Positions 1 through 9,588 of a stretch of 64,000 nucleotides of DNA are shown in pieces. Positions within the stretch are counted from its first letter, which is position 1; each line of letters begins with the position of its first letter. Made by a program: the position numbers and the translations under genes. The notes under the pieces are model-generated. The model was not told the DNA's origin. It ran no database searches and saw only the letters and a program-made list of their open reading frames with translations. Location of the stretch: positions 48,504-112,503 of the forward strand of contig NZ_FQZN01000020.1 of NCBI RefSeq assembly GCF_900142015.1. The letters are read 5' to 3'. This DNA is from Bacteroides stercorirosoris. GTDB lineage: Bacteria > Bacteroidota > Bacteroidia > Bacteroidales > Bacteroidaceae.

Positions 1-2068
1 TTCCTCTGCTGAACGGATGCTTTTCGTCCATCCGTATCCAGCCTTTGAATGTGGCTTTATCCAATACTTCAGCCGTGTTGCAAAAGGCCATCAAAGAAGG
101 CTTGAAGCTTAAATCTCGGTTGATCATCCCAAAGAAATACTCCCGGTTAGTGGCATTTACTCCTAAATGGTCGAACCATACGGAGTTAAATAGCTGATAG
201 TAAAGTGCATTCTTTACTCCCTCTGCCGCTGCAAGCGCATATGATAATAATAAATTCTCCGCCGCCTCGCGAGGGGTGTCATTCCATGAATGATTGGGAT
301 AATCAAGCGCATATATTTCGGTGAGGTACAAATCTTTGTCGCCTCCATGCTTTTGTATGAAGTTCTTGACTACTCGGATAGAACCGTAATAATTCCAGTA
401 TTGATATCCGAAAGCGGGCTTCTTGAAATCTTCCCAAGGAGCGATTACCGGAAAATCAGGTGTAAAATTACCTCTGCCCGGATGCAATGCGATTCCGTCC
501 AGTAAGTCCCATCCTCCTAATTCTACAATCTTTTCCAGGAAGACCTCATCTGCACCTGCTATTCCGAATGAGATAATCTGAATGTTCTGCCATTCAGTTT
601 TTTCTTTTTGAACTTTGCGTATGGCTTTCAACCACTCTATATATGCTTCGGCCAAACTAGCCTTACCAATGCCTTCACCGGCACCGGCAATGTCCGGTGA
701 ACTCATGTTCAGTTCATTGCCAAATTCCCATATTTTGTTCCCATTCTTCACAATCTTTCGGAAAAAGGAACGTATCAATTCTTCCCGCTCTGTATCTTTC
801 CATTTCTTCTTCCAGTCTATGTTATTGTGAAATGTGGCTTCTATGTTTTTGAAACTGCTGGTGATTCCGTTACGTACCCATCGGACTCCCATCCGGTTTA
901 ATAAACGTTTTAGATTCATGGAATCGGGAATGGCCCAATAGGCTGAAAGCCCCATAATGTTTTCATCGGGTGTGGCTTTAAACTCATGAGGAGGCAATAT
1001 AGCCAGACTTGTCCTCGAGAAAATCTGTTCTTTTCCGTTTTCATCTTCAACGGAGACTTCTACAAAATAAATTTCCCGTTTTGTGTCTGCTGTAAATTCA
1101 ATGGGGTGAACTTGTACTTCTCCTGTTTCTAAGAAGTATTTTTTTGAGTCATTCACTATGTAATTTCCGTCATAGTCACGAATCCAATACTTAAGTATGC
1201 ATTTTTGTGGAACTGGTGACGTATTGATGATTTTAGCTTGTACGCCGATTGGAGCAGTTGCGTCCTCCCACCAGTTATAGACTTTCTCTGTGGTGAGTGT
1301 TAAGGCAAATGGACGTTTCTGCCATTTTGCACTGATAGCTTCGTAAGGCCATCCATAAGGAGGAAATAGGATTGAGAACTGAGTGAAATAGTTGCCGTCT
1401 TCCTGACGGGATAGAATCGTATGTTTGTAGTCTTTTCCTTTCCAATTTGAGTCGACTTTGTTATCGGCTCCATAAGTAAGGCAAAGCAAGCGGTTTTTTA
1501 TCAAAAACGGGAATATTTTGGCATCGGCTATTTCTAACGGAAGTCCTCCTTTAGCATCTCGCTGCCATATCCCCAATTTAGCTTCCGGAAGTTTTTGAGT
1601 ACCGGCGTTTTCGGGCAGGCAGAAACGGAACTGACATCCTTTCCAGTCAGCCTTATACTTTTCGGGAACTCCTGAAAGCAAATACTGTACGTCCACCCGG
1701 TCTTGATGCACTATGAATGTACCTATAAGTTTCATCGAAGTCGGTACTGATGGAGGAAAAAAATAATGAATACGAATGGCACTTGCCCCATTCACCTCAG
1801 TTATTTCATATTTACAATTGTTTTCGAGTTCCAGTTGAGGCCACTGGCCAAGTTTCAGCTCGCCAAGTTGTACTAATGTCTCCGATTGTTTGTTTTGCAA
1901 CAGCAACCTTCCTTTATCTTTGGATGCTATTCTTAAAATATAATTGGAAGATTCAATCTTATAGTTTGCCAGCATTTCTATGGGTGCTATACAGAAATTG
2001 ATTATTAACAATAGTAACCATTCTCTTTTCAATTCGGCAAATGAAATGTTATATAAAAGCTTATACAT
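1..2068 (-). CDS. Clan-A glycoside hydrolase of the PUL, C-terminus cut by window edge
   Basis: An open reading frame runs without a stop from an ATG at 2068 to the left edge, giving 689 residues. A hydrophobic stretch near residues 17-34 looks like a signal peptide. About 360 residues of beta-rich sequence precede a TIM-barrel-like part. Two acid motifs fit a retaining clan GH-A enzyme: WEFGNELN with E452 as likely acid/base, and YLTEIYA with E584 as likely nucleophile, 132 residues apart. It follows susD on the same strand after 88 bp, so it is probably the third gene of the susCD operon and acts in the periplasm or at the cell surface on the captured glycan. I cannot assign a GH family; GH39-like or an unclassified clan-A family would fit. 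The C-terminus lies outside the window. Confidence 0.75.
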   Translation of the reverse strand, partial: MYKLLYNISFAELKREWLLLLIINFCIAPIEMLANYKIESSNYILRIASKDKGRLLLQNKQSETLVQLGELKLGQWPQLELENNCKYEITEVNGASAIRIHYFFPPSVPTSMKLIGTFIVHQDRVDVQYLLSGVPEKYKADWKGCQFRFCLPENAGTQKLPEAKLGIWQRDAKGGLPLEIADAKIFPFLIKNRLLCLTYGADNKVDSNWKGKDYKHTILSRQEDGNYFTQFSILFPPYGWPYEAISAKWQKRPFALTLTTEKVYNWWEDATAPIGVQAKIINTSPVPQKCILKYWIRDYDGNYIVNDSKKYFLETGEVQVHPIEFTADTKREIYFVEVSVEDENGKEQIFSRTSLAILPPHEFKATPDENIMGLSAYWAIPDSMNLKRLLNRMGVRWVRNGITSSFKNIEATFHNNIDWKKKWKDTEREELIRSFFRKIVKNGNKIWEFGNELNMSSPDIAGAGEGIGKASLAEAYIEWLKAIRKVQKEKTEWQNIQIISFGIAGADEVFLEKIVELGGWDLLDGIALHPGRGNFTPDFPVIAPWEDFKKPAFGYQYWNYYGSIRVVKNFIQKHGGDKDLYLTEIYALDYPNHSWNDTPREAAENLLLSYALAAAEGVKNALYYQLFNSVWFDHLGVNATNREYFFGMINRDLSFKPSLMAFCNTAEVLDKATFKGWIRMDEKHPFSRG

Positions 2069-2092
2069 ATCTTTATTTTTTGTAAATTATAA

Positions 2093-2135
2093 AATTTACC
2101 CCTGCTACAAATATTATGTGGCAGGGGCAATTTTT
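2093..2135 (-). terminator. Intercistronic hairpin between susD and the downstream hydrolase
   Basis: CCCCTGC (2099-2105) pairs with GCAGGGG (2121-2127), flanked by A/T-rich arms that can extend the stem. On the minus strand the stem is followed by an A/U-rich stretch. It sits just after the susD stop and before the next gene, so it may attenuate read-through or protect the susCD message. A 12-bp palindrome GTGGATATCCAC (2143-2154) lies between it and the susD stop. Confidence 0.5.
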
Positions 2136-2156
2136 CATAAAAGTGGATATCCACGA

Positions 2157-4067
2157 TTAATCTTTCATGAACTGGCCTTCTTCGGGTACCTGCAAGGGAG
2201 TTACATTATTTTCACAACCTAAATAACCGTTATTTTGATTAATGTGTCCATTGGTGTTGGCTCTGATATCTTTGTTAGGAATAGGCCATAACATGTGATG
2301 AACACTCATGGTGTATTCTGCAAATCTGTTCTTTACACCTTTGTTATAGAAATTGTTATGTTGACTGATCCAGTCGAACCAGAAATTGTATCCGGCATCT
2401 TTCAAGTTGCTGGCTCCCTTTGGACCACATAAGTTTTCCATTTTGTAGGTACGTCCGTTGAATATTTCACAAGGTTTACCTGTCAGTGCGTATGTATAAG
2501 CGATACGAACCAATGTAATGTGACGATGTTCTTCGTAATAAAGTTCACGTGCACGTTCGTTCAGAATTTCACCGATATTGATGTTTTGAGCAGTCAGCGG
2601 ATCGGCGCCTGCACGGTTACGGACTACATTCAGCATATTGGCTGCTTCACTCAGATTATCTTTCCAATAATAGCATTCGGCAAGCATCAGGTAAACTTCG
2701 GCACTACGCATCAGGTAAATAGGGCTTGAACCACCTTTCCATTGACCGCTACCTGCTGTCGGATCCGGAATATAAACTTTGTAGTGCGGCCATGAAAACC
2801 AGCAGCGGATTGAATCACCGCAAGACATATTCACTGGTTTTACTGCCTTCTTTCCATACCAGGGATCATTAGCTTTCTTCAGGGCCGGGTCATTATAAAT
2901 TAGGTCTTCCATACGTCTCCAGCTATCGTGGTTGTAGCGGCCACGTAAGTCATTTTTCTCTTTCTCTGTCCAGATGGTATATTGGAAGTAGTTGGTGGGG
3001 CGTACACGGGCAATGCCTCGTCCATATGTTTTGTTCACATCTTCCACAATGCCGGCTGTAACGTCTTTGCTGTCGGGAGTGACGGCGAAACCAGTTTTAC
3101 CACTCGGAGTTTTTACTACGTTATTATTCCACATAGGAACACAGTTAGCCATGATTTCTGTTTTTGCAGAACCTGTGCCACTGGCATTATTCGGTTCGGA
3201 TACACCATATAATATACCTTCTGTGTTGGCCGGATCACTTTTGGCTTCTACGCTATGCAGATCAAACATCAGGTTGGGATGATTGTTTTTAGTGGAAGTA
3301 AAACGGTTGACCATCAGTGGGTGTTTAGCTACGATTTCATTTCCAACTTTGATAGCATTGTCGAATTCTCCCAATGACATATAGACTTTCATCAACAGTA
3401 CGCCACAGGCCGATTTTGTGGTGTGTCCACGGTCTACTTGTTCGGGTACCCATTGGTATGCAAATTCCAGTTCTTTTTTCATACGACGCAAGATGCTCCA
3501 ACGGTCACATGTATTAAAATCATACCGTGGGTATGTGACTTCGACATCAATGAAGGGGACATCCCCGAACTGGTTGATTAGTCGCCAGTATCTGTAACAA
3601 CGTTGGAAGTAACCTGTACCTAATACTTTGTTCTTTTCAGCTTCATTCACGAATTTTGTATCTTTCATACGTGAAAGTACTACATTCGTATATTTTATTT
3701 GATTCCAGTTCTCATCCCAATTATGTGATGTCAAATAGGAGTTTTCTGCATTATTAAAGTTCGCATCCGGCATTAATTGGCGATCCATATCCTGCAAGGG
3801 TCCTGCTTTATCAGTCGTTCCGCTGATGCAGAGGTCGGAGAAGATCAGTTCACAAGTATATCCACTTCCGTTTCCAAAGTATTCATGACGCATGGAACGC
3901 TCGGCTGCTGCCAGAGAAGTGAGCAGACCGTCAGCATCAATGTATGCATTTTCAGGAGTGAGGAAAGAGAGGGGTTTAGGTTCCAACCAGCTTTCGCTAC
4001 ATCCGGTTAGTAGTGCCGTACATAAAGCGGCACCACTGATAGTTTTGAATATTCTGTTCTTTTTCAT
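2157..4067 (-). CDS. susD-like: SusD/RagB-family surface glycan-binding lipoprotein
   Basis: This 636-aa protein begins with a lysine-rich n-region and a hydrophobic run that ends in LLTGC, a lipobox with Cys23, so it should be a lipoprotein exported to the outer surface. The following SESWLEPKPLSFLTPENAY is typical of RagB/SusD proteins. The C-terminal third has the usual LMRSAEVYLMLAECYYW and RNRAGAD segments and ends with the SusD-type IPNKDIRANTN region. It is transcribed with the SusC gene, which ends 12 bp upstream. SusD proteins cap the SusC barrel and bind the polysaccharide. The ligand cannot be read from sequence, but the neighbouring lyases suggest a uronate-containing glycan. Length is in the upper range for the family. 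Confidence 0.95.
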   Translation of the reverse strand: MKKNRIFKTISGAALCTALLTGCSESWLEPKPLSFLTPENAYIDADGLLTSLAAAERSMRHEYFGNGSGYTCELIFSDLCISGTTDKAGPLQDMDRQLMPDANFNNAENSYLTSHNWDENWNQIKYTNVVLSRMKDTKFVNEAEKNKVLGTGYFQRCYRYWRLINQFGDVPFIDVEVTYPRYDFNTCDRWSILRRMKKELEFAYQWVPEQVDRGHTTKSACGVLLMKVYMSLGEFDNAIKVGNEIVAKHPLMVNRFTSTKNNHPNLMFDLHSVEAKSDPANTEGILYGVSEPNNASGTGSAKTEIMANCVPMWNNNVVKTPSGKTGFAVTPDSKDVTAGIVEDVNKTYGRGIARVRPTNYFQYTIWTEKEKNDLRGRYNHDSWRRMEDLIYNDPALKKANDPWYGKKAVKPVNMSCGDSIRCWFSWPHYKVYIPDPTAGSGQWKGGSSPIYLMRSAEVYLMLAECYYWKDNLSEAANMLNVVRNRAGADPLTAQNINIGEILNERARELYYEEHRHITLVRIAYTYALTGKPCEIFNGRTYKMENLCGPKGASNLKDAGYNFWFDWISQHNNFYNKGVKNRFAEYTMSVHHMLWPIPNKDIRANTNGHINQNNGYLGCENNVTPLQVPEEGQFMKD

Positions 4068-4079
4068 TGTTCTTTCAAA

Positions 4080-7000
4080 TTAGAGTGTAAAGTTAATACC
4101 GAAATTGAATGTTCTTCCCATTGGGCTGTTTGATTCAGGATCCCAGCCGTCGTAATGAGGAGCAAAGACTGCTACATTATGAATGGATGCGTTGAAGCGT
4201 AAATCTTGGATACCCACAACTTTTGTCCATTTTTGTGGCAGGCGATATGAAACTGTGATATTGTCCAAACGGATAAATGACTTGTTTACATAATGTGTTC
4301 CTAAATTCTTTGAACCGATACGTGCATAGTCATTAATCGGATTTTCCGGTGTCCAGTAAGGCTGATCGTAACCGCAACTGATAGAAGCATCGAAGTTATT
4401 GTTGGCGGCATCAGCATATGAACCATGGTGTCCCCATAAAGAGTACAACATGAATGAAACATCCAAATCGTTGAACAATTGGAAATTGTTACGTAATGTC
4501 CAGCGGAAGCGGGGAGTCGTATATTTCTGATGTCTCTTGTCATCCTGATCCAATTTCCCATTTTCATTGAGATCCAGATATTTAAAGTCACCCGGCTGAC
4601 AACCATATTTTGCAGCTTCTTCAGCTTCATCTTGTTGCCATACACCATCTCCTACATAATCCCAAATGCGGTCTGGGTCCTCACCAATAAACCATTTGTT
4701 AGTGATATCATCGTCTTCCACCTGACCGATGATATTACCGTCAGCATCAAGAATATTCTTCATGTTACCGTACAAGTGCTTAATCTTACGACGGTTGAGT
4801 GAGAAGTTACCTGTAGCACTCCATTCAAAGTTTTTGCGTCTCATGATGTTGGCATTCAATGTCAATTCAAAACCTGTATTCTGGAGTTGTCCCATATTAC
4901 TCAATACTTTGCTGAAGCCGGTGATGGGTGGGATTGCACGGTCCATGAGCAAGTCATTGGTCATTTTCTTGTATACTTCGATAGAACCACTTAAAATATC
5001 TCCGAAGAGTCCGAAGTCCAAACCTATATTATATGATTTAGCACGTTCCCATTTTAACTTGCTATTTGGCATTTTTTGGTTCAATGTATAAGTTGTGGTA
5101 TAAAACTTACCACTTCCATCGATCCAACAAGTCGGGTTGGAGGTCAGTTCCGCAAGGGCGGCATAGATACCAATGTCTCTATTTCCATTTTCACCCCAAG
5201 AGAAGCGTAATTTACCATAACTTAGCCATGAGGAGGTTTTCTTCATGAATTTTTCTTCTGTGAATACCCATGCCAAAGCAACGGCAGGGAATGTAGCACG
5301 TGGGTTCATCATACCGAAAGCTGAGTAACCGTCACGACGAACAGAAGCAGTCAACATATATTTATTGCTAAAGGAGTAGAATAGACGTCCCATCAAAGCA
5401 TCACCAGTAGTGTATTGGTCAGTACTCAATGCAGTAGGATTGTTGCCCAAGTGGATACCATGATAGCCTAATGCGTCACTCGGATTGTATCCTTTGTTAG
5501 TACTCTTAGTCATCCAACTTTGTGATTTTTCGGCGTTGACTAGGAAAGTAGCTTCTACTTTATGTTTATCGAAGAACTCATATTTCCAGTTGAAGACATT
5601 GTCTACCTGCCAGTTGAAGGCTTTATTATGCTGGCGGAAGGAGGAACCACCTTCTCCTGCCCAAGCATCATTCTTGGCTGATTTGTGCTCAAAACTTTCG
5701 TTCCAGGCCAAGCGCGGAGTAAAGTTCATCTGGTAAGAGAAACCGAATGGTAAATTCAGGCGTCCGTAGATAGTTCCGTCCAGATTCATGTATACCTGTT
5801 TCTTATCTGTATATTTACGGTCATAGAATGGGTTGGCGATGGTGTTTGAACCATTAGGATAGTGCTGGTTAGCACTTTCTGGATTGTTAACATCATTACT
5901 ACAATACGGAGAAAACCATGTCAAAGCTTTAGTATCGACAGCAATGGCACTTTCGTCACGGCTGGAGAAGTTCATATTCAATCCCACTGTGATATACTTG
6001 CTGACATTGGATTCCAGATTCAGGCGGGTAGTGAAACGGCTAAACGCATCACCATCTTTGATACCTTCATTGTCCATATAGCCAATGGACCAATAGTATT
6101 GGTAATCTTCACCTTTTTTGCTAATGCTGACGTTGTAGTTTTGTTGTACTGCATTGTTTAACATCAAATCTTGCCAATTGGTTAGTTTACCATTGAAATA
6201 ATTATTGATTTCAGGGGTAGATAGGTCCAGACGTGACAACCATTTCGTTATTAGTTCTTCTTCTGATACAGACGTAACTTTATCCTTCTGGTCATAATTG
6301 TACCAGTCTACTTTATCTATTCCATTAAGCTTCCTTGGATCGGTATATATTCCCGGATATTGTTCAAGGTATTCATCCGTTTGCCTACCGATTTCGTATG
6401 CTTGACGGAAATCAAGAAATTGCTCGGCGTTTCTGAGTTTGCGGCTCTTAATAGGAGTGACTAATCCCCAACTTGTATTGACGTTAATCACTGGCTTGCT
6501 GCCTGCTATACCTTTCTGTGTAGTGATAGCAATGACTCCGTTTGCTGCTTTTGCACCATATACAGCAGCAGAACTGGCATCTTTCAGTACGTCGATTGAA
6601 ATGATGTCGTTGGGGTTCAATTCGCTAAGTTCGCCATTATAAATAACTCCGTCTACAACAAGTAACGGTTGTGAACCGGCTTTTAAAGTACCTTTACCAC
6701 GTATAAGGAAGTCGCCGCCACCTTTTGCTTCGTTGTTGACTGAGATGTTCAGACCGGCAGCATTAGCACGCAATAAGTCGTGCATATTACGGGGCATTTC
6801 TGCTTTTAAGTCGGTCGGACGAATGTTTGAAATAGCACCAGTTAAATCCTTCTTTTTAGCTGTACCATATCCGATAACTACAACTTCGTCAAGTGCTTGA
6901 GCGTCTTCCTGCATTGTAATGTTCAGATTGCTTTGCTGCACTTTGACTTCCACATCTTTGTATCCGATATAAGAAAGAACCAGTGTTTGGCCGTTTTTTG

Positions 7001-7307
7001 CGGTAATGGTAAAGTTACCATTCATATCTGTGATGACACCGTTATTGGTACCTTTTACCATGACAGTAACGCCAATAAGGATTTCTCCCTTGTTATCTAC
7101 TACATGCCCTTTTATTGATATATTGCCCGTTTGTTGTTCCATAGCAACACTATGAATCTGCGTTGAAAGGGATGTCGTAATAAAGGGCTGACCAGCTTGT
7201 ACTGTGCCAATGCCCAACAAAGCAGTCAGAACTACTGATTGGGCCAGACGATAGTATCGTGTGTGACCTTGCTGCCACATGCATGGATGTGATAAATTGT
7301 TTTTCAT
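4080..7307 (-). CDS. susC-like: SusC/RagA-family TonB-dependent outer-membrane transporter
   Basis: This 1075-aa protein has an N-terminal signal region (VVLTALLGIGTVQA). It is followed by a carboxypeptidase-regulatory-like beta-sandwich (about residues 60-125, with GHVVDNKGEILIGVTVMVKG), the DEVVVIGYGT segment that starts the plug, and a long barrel ending in FNFGINFTL. This is the classical SusC order. It imports large oligosaccharides across the outer membrane using TonB energy and pairs with the SusD protein encoded 12 bp downstream. No anti-sigma-binding extension is evident, which agrees with control by the HTCS nearby rather than by an ECF sigma factor. The ATG at 7307 is followed by a long n-region before the hydrophobic core, so a slightly later start is possible. 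Confidence 0.95.
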   Translation of the reverse strand: MKNNLSHPCMWQQGHTRYYRLAQSVVLTALLGIGTVQAGQPFITTSLSTQIHSVAMEQQTGNISIKGHVVDNKGEILIGVTVMVKGTNNGVITDMNGNFTITAKNGQTLVLSYIGYKDVEVKVQQSNLNITMQEDAQALDEVVVIGYGTAKKKDLTGAISNIRPTDLKAEMPRNMHDLLRANAAGLNISVNNEAKGGGDFLIRGKGTLKAGSQPLLVVDGVIYNGELSELNPNDIISIDVLKDASSAAVYGAKAANGVIAITTQKGIAGSKPVINVNTSWGLVTPIKSRKLRNAEQFLDFRQAYEIGRQTDEYLEQYPGIYTDPRKLNGIDKVDWYNYDQKDKVTSVSEEELITKWLSRLDLSTPEINNYFNGKLTNWQDLMLNNAVQQNYNVSISKKGEDYQYYWSIGYMDNEGIKDGDAFSRFTTRLNLESNVSKYITVGLNMNFSSRDESAIAVDTKALTWFSPYCSNDVNNPESANQHYPNGSNTIANPFYDRKYTDKKQVYMNLDGTIYGRLNLPFGFSYQMNFTPRLAWNESFEHKSAKNDAWAGEGGSSFRQHNKAFNWQVDNVFNWKYEFFDKHKVEATFLVNAEKSQSWMTKSTNKGYNPSDALGYHGIHLGNNPTALSTDQYTTGDALMGRLFYSFSNKYMLTASVRRDGYSAFGMMNPRATFPAVALAWVFTEEKFMKKTSSWLSYGKLRFSWGENGNRDIGIYAALAELTSNPTCWIDGSGKFYTTTYTLNQKMPNSKLKWERAKSYNIGLDFGLFGDILSGSIEVYKKMTNDLLMDRAIPPITGFSKVLSNMGQLQNTGFELTLNANIMRRKNFEWSATGNFSLNRRKIKHLYGNMKNILDADGNIIGQVEDDDITNKWFIGEDPDRIWDYVGDGVWQQDEAEEAAKYGCQPGDFKYLDLNENGKLDQDDKRHQKYTTPRFRWTLRNNFQLFNDLDVSFMLYSLWGHHGSYADAANNNFDASISCGYDQPYWTPENPINDYARIGSKNLGTHYVNKSFIRLDNITVSYRLPQKWTKVVGIQDLRFNASIHNVAVFAPHYDGWDPESNSPMGRTFNFGINFTL

Positions 7308-7457
7308 ATAACTGAATAATAATTAGTATTTAGATATTTATTAGGCTTTTACTGATTGCAACTTTATGATTTTCAACCTCAAAATTGCTGGATAATAATG
7401 TTGTTTCTATTCTGCTCATTTTAGATTTGTTTTATGTTATATATTGAGTTACACATG

Positions 7458-7515
7458 CAAATCTCTGAAATAATATGATAACTTATGCAAGGAATGATGA
7501 AAATCATCGGGAACG
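7458..7515 (-). promoter_or_regulatory. susC promoter with upstream regulon motif
   Basis: Read on the minus strand, the core CGTTCCCGATGATTT occupies 7515-7501. A -7 element GAGATTTG, close to the Bacteroides TAnnTTTG consensus, occupies 7465-7458, 35 nt downstream. Only a weak -33 (CTTG, 7491-7488) is visible, as expected for an activator-dependent promoter. The same layout recurs at three other PUL promoters (7627-7685, 17356-17415, 17484-17541). Confidence 0.6.
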
Positions 7516-7626
7516 ATTTTGTAGGTTTTTAATGTTAATAGCTTGTTATATAGTTGATTATTCCTATATAAAAACATACTTTTGCATACCTTGCACAGAA
7601 AGATGGTTAGCTTTAGTTAAGGAAAA

Positions 7627-7685
7627 CGTTCCCGTCGATTTTGCAGATAATGATTCTATATTATTCTATAATATTGTGATATTTG
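7627..7685 (+). promoter_or_regulatory. Promoter of the lyase-GH88 operon with regulon motif
   Basis: The core CGTTCCCGTCGATTT (7627-7641) is followed after 36 nt by a -7 element GATATTTG (7678-7685), about 30 bp before the lyase start codon. A second possible promoter lies upstream, GTTG (7553-7556), 20 nt, TACTTTTG (7577-7584), but it would place the motif downstream of its start site. The rest of the 407-bp divergent gap 7308-7714 holds the susC promoter and no convincing gene. Confidence 0.6.
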
Positions 7686-7714
7686 TCATGTTGTTGAACT
7701 TTTAAGTAATTAAT

Positions 7715-9556
7715 ATGATGATATATTTATTCCTTTTTTGTAAACCTCGTCTACAGCGAACAATCTTATTGTCAGTTTTAGTTTTTTATTCTTTAATGCT
7801 GTGTGCGCAGTCTTTGGATTATGAAGGAATGAACCCTCATCCTCGTTTATTATTAACGCAAGGAGGAGAAGAAGCTGTGAAGAGGTCAATAACAAGCTTC
7901 CCATCGTTATTGAAGGTTCATGAGCGTATTTTGAAAGAATCTGATGAGATACTCATCCAACAAATGGCGGAACGAGTTATGGAAGGGAAGCGGTTGCTGG
8001 GTGTTTCCCGTTTGGCATTAAAACGGATTTTCTATCTTTCATATGCCTATCGCATGACGAAGGAAGAAAAGTATGCTTATCGTGCGACACAAGAAATGCT
8101 TTCGGTAAGCCGTTTTCCAGATTGGAATCCATCTCACTTTTTGGACGTGGGAGAAATGGTGTTAGCATTATCCATAGGTTATGATTGGCTTTATGAGTAT
8201 TTGGAACCGGAAATACGTTCTATAGTACGTGACGCAATTGTAGAAAAAGGTCTGGATGCCGCTGCTCCTGATGAATGGTTTTACAGAGCGGTATCTAACT
8301 GGAATTCTGTTTGTAATGGTGGTTTATTGTGTGGTGCGCTTGCAGTTTTTGAGGATGTGCCGGATAAGGCAAAAAAAATTATAGAGAAGTGCTTGTTGAC
8401 TAATCCTAAAGCTTTAGTGGCTTATGGACCGGATGGAGGATATCCGGAGGGCTTTCATTATTGGGGATATGGTACCAGTTTTCAGGTGTTACTTATTGCT
8501 GCCCTTGAAAGTGCATTGGGGACAGATGCCGGGCTATCCGAATATCCCGGTTTTTTGGAATCAGCTCGCTTTATGGAATTTATGACAGCTCCAAGTGGCG
8601 AATACTTTAATTTTTCGGATGCTGTTAATGGAGTGAGATGTAATATGATGATGTTTTGGTTTGCTAAGAAAATGGGGGATTTATCTTTACTATGGTTAGA
8701 AAATCAATATTTAGAGGATCCTTCAGTTAGTTTTGCAGAAGATCGTTTATTGCCCTGTCTGTTGATTTTTTGTGCTCATCAGGATTTGAGTAATATACAA
8801 CCGCCTTCCTGTCGTTTTTGGCATAATGGTGGAAAGACACCGGTTTTTATTTATCGTGGCGGATGGAATAGTAAAAAAGATAGCTATCTGGCCGTAAAAG
8901 GAGGTTCTCCCTTAACTTCTCATGCGCATATGGATGCCGGTTCGTTTATTTATGAAAGGGAGGGAATACGCTGGGGGATAGATCTCGGTATGCAAAATTA
9001 TTTAAGTTTGGAGAGTAGAGGAGTAAATTTATGGGATCAGTTTCAAGAAGGCCAACGGTGGGAAGTGTTCCGTCTTGGTAATATGGCACATAATACGCTT
9101 ACGATAAATAATAAGCGGCATTTAGTGAATAGTTATGCTCCCATAAGCAGAATATATAAAAGTGAAGATAGGAAAGGGGCAGAAGTAAATCTTACAAGCG
9201 TTTTTGCTGATGATATGGAAAAAGTTGTCCGCATCATTTATCTGAATGAAGAAGATGATCTGATTGTGAAAGATGAACTGGTTACGGGAGAAAAAGAGGC
9301 TTTGGTAACTTGGATTATGGTAACACCGGCTGAAGCAAAAATCATCGGTAAGAATCAAATAGAATTGGCTAAGGATGGACACCGAATGTTGCTTACCGTG
9401 GCTGCACCGGATGATGTTGAAATGAAACTTTGGTCAAATGCCCCCCTCCATGTTTTTGATGAACCTAATCCGGGAAGTATGCGTGTAGGTTTTGAAACTT
9501 ATCTTCCTGCAAACCGGAAGAATTTGTTGAAAGTGACATTAAATCTTATCAGATGA
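7715..9556 (+). CDS. Heparinase II/III-fold polysaccharide lyase
   Basis: This 613-aa protein has an N-terminal signal segment (ILLSVLVFYSLMLCAQ). An alpha/alpha-toroid region follows with the YDWLYEYL and WNSVCNGG motifs, the latter carrying the Asn that neutralises the uronate carboxylate in related lyases. GFHYWGYGTSF supplies candidate His/Tyr catalytic residues. The C-terminal beta-sandwich has SHAHMDAGSF, a metal-binding signature, and HNTL, both typical of heparinase II/III-like lyases (PL12, PL15, PL17, PL21 and PL33 share this fold). It should cleave uronate linkages by beta-elimination in the periplasm, producing unsaturated oligosaccharides for the GH88 encoded 32 bp downstream. 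I cannot assign the PL family or substrate. Two adjacent ATGs exist at 7715 and 7718. Confidence 0.85.
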   Translation: MMIYLFLFCKPRLQRTILLSVLVFYSLMLCAQSLDYEGMNPHPRLLLTQGGEEAVKRSITSFPSLLKVHERILKESDEILIQQMAERVMEGKRLLGVSRLALKRIFYLSYAYRMTKEEKYAYRATQEMLSVSRFPDWNPSHFLDVGEMVLALSIGYDWLYEYLEPEIRSIVRDAIVEKGLDAAAPDEWFYRAVSNWNSVCNGGLLCGALAVFEDVPDKAKKIIEKCLLTNPKALVAYGPDGGYPEGFHYWGYGTSFQVLLIAALESALGTDAGLSEYPGFLESARFMEFMTAPSGEYFNFSDAVNGVRCNMMMFWFAKKMGDLSLLWLENQYLEDPSVSFAEDRLLPCLLIFCAHQDLSNIQPPSCRFWHNGGKTPVFIYRGGWNSKKDSYLAVKGGSPLTSHAHMDAGSFIYEREGIRWGIDLGMQNYLSLESRGVNLWDQFQEGQRWEVFRLGNMAHNTLTINNKRHLVNSYAPISRIYKSEDRKGAEVNLTSVFADDMEKVVRIIYLNEEDDLIVKDELVTGEKEALVTWIMVTPAEAKIIGKNQIELAKDGHRMLLTVAAPDDVEMKLWSNAPLHVFDEPNPGSMRVGFETYLPANRKNLLKVTLNLIR

Positions 9557-9588
9557 ATTATTTGTTAATTAAATTATAAAAAGGATTT

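Noticed and set aside
7501..7515. Reading the shared GGGAACG/CGTTCCC motif as a LacI-type operator for the tandem-headpiece protein
   Set aside because: The central CG is LacI-like, but the sites are not palindromic and sit at a fixed place upstream of the -35 region, which suits an activator better. It remains a secondary possibility.
7475..7705. 76-codon forward ORF between susC and the lyase gene
   Set aside because: It spans the regulatory motifs and promoters and shows no protein-like pattern.
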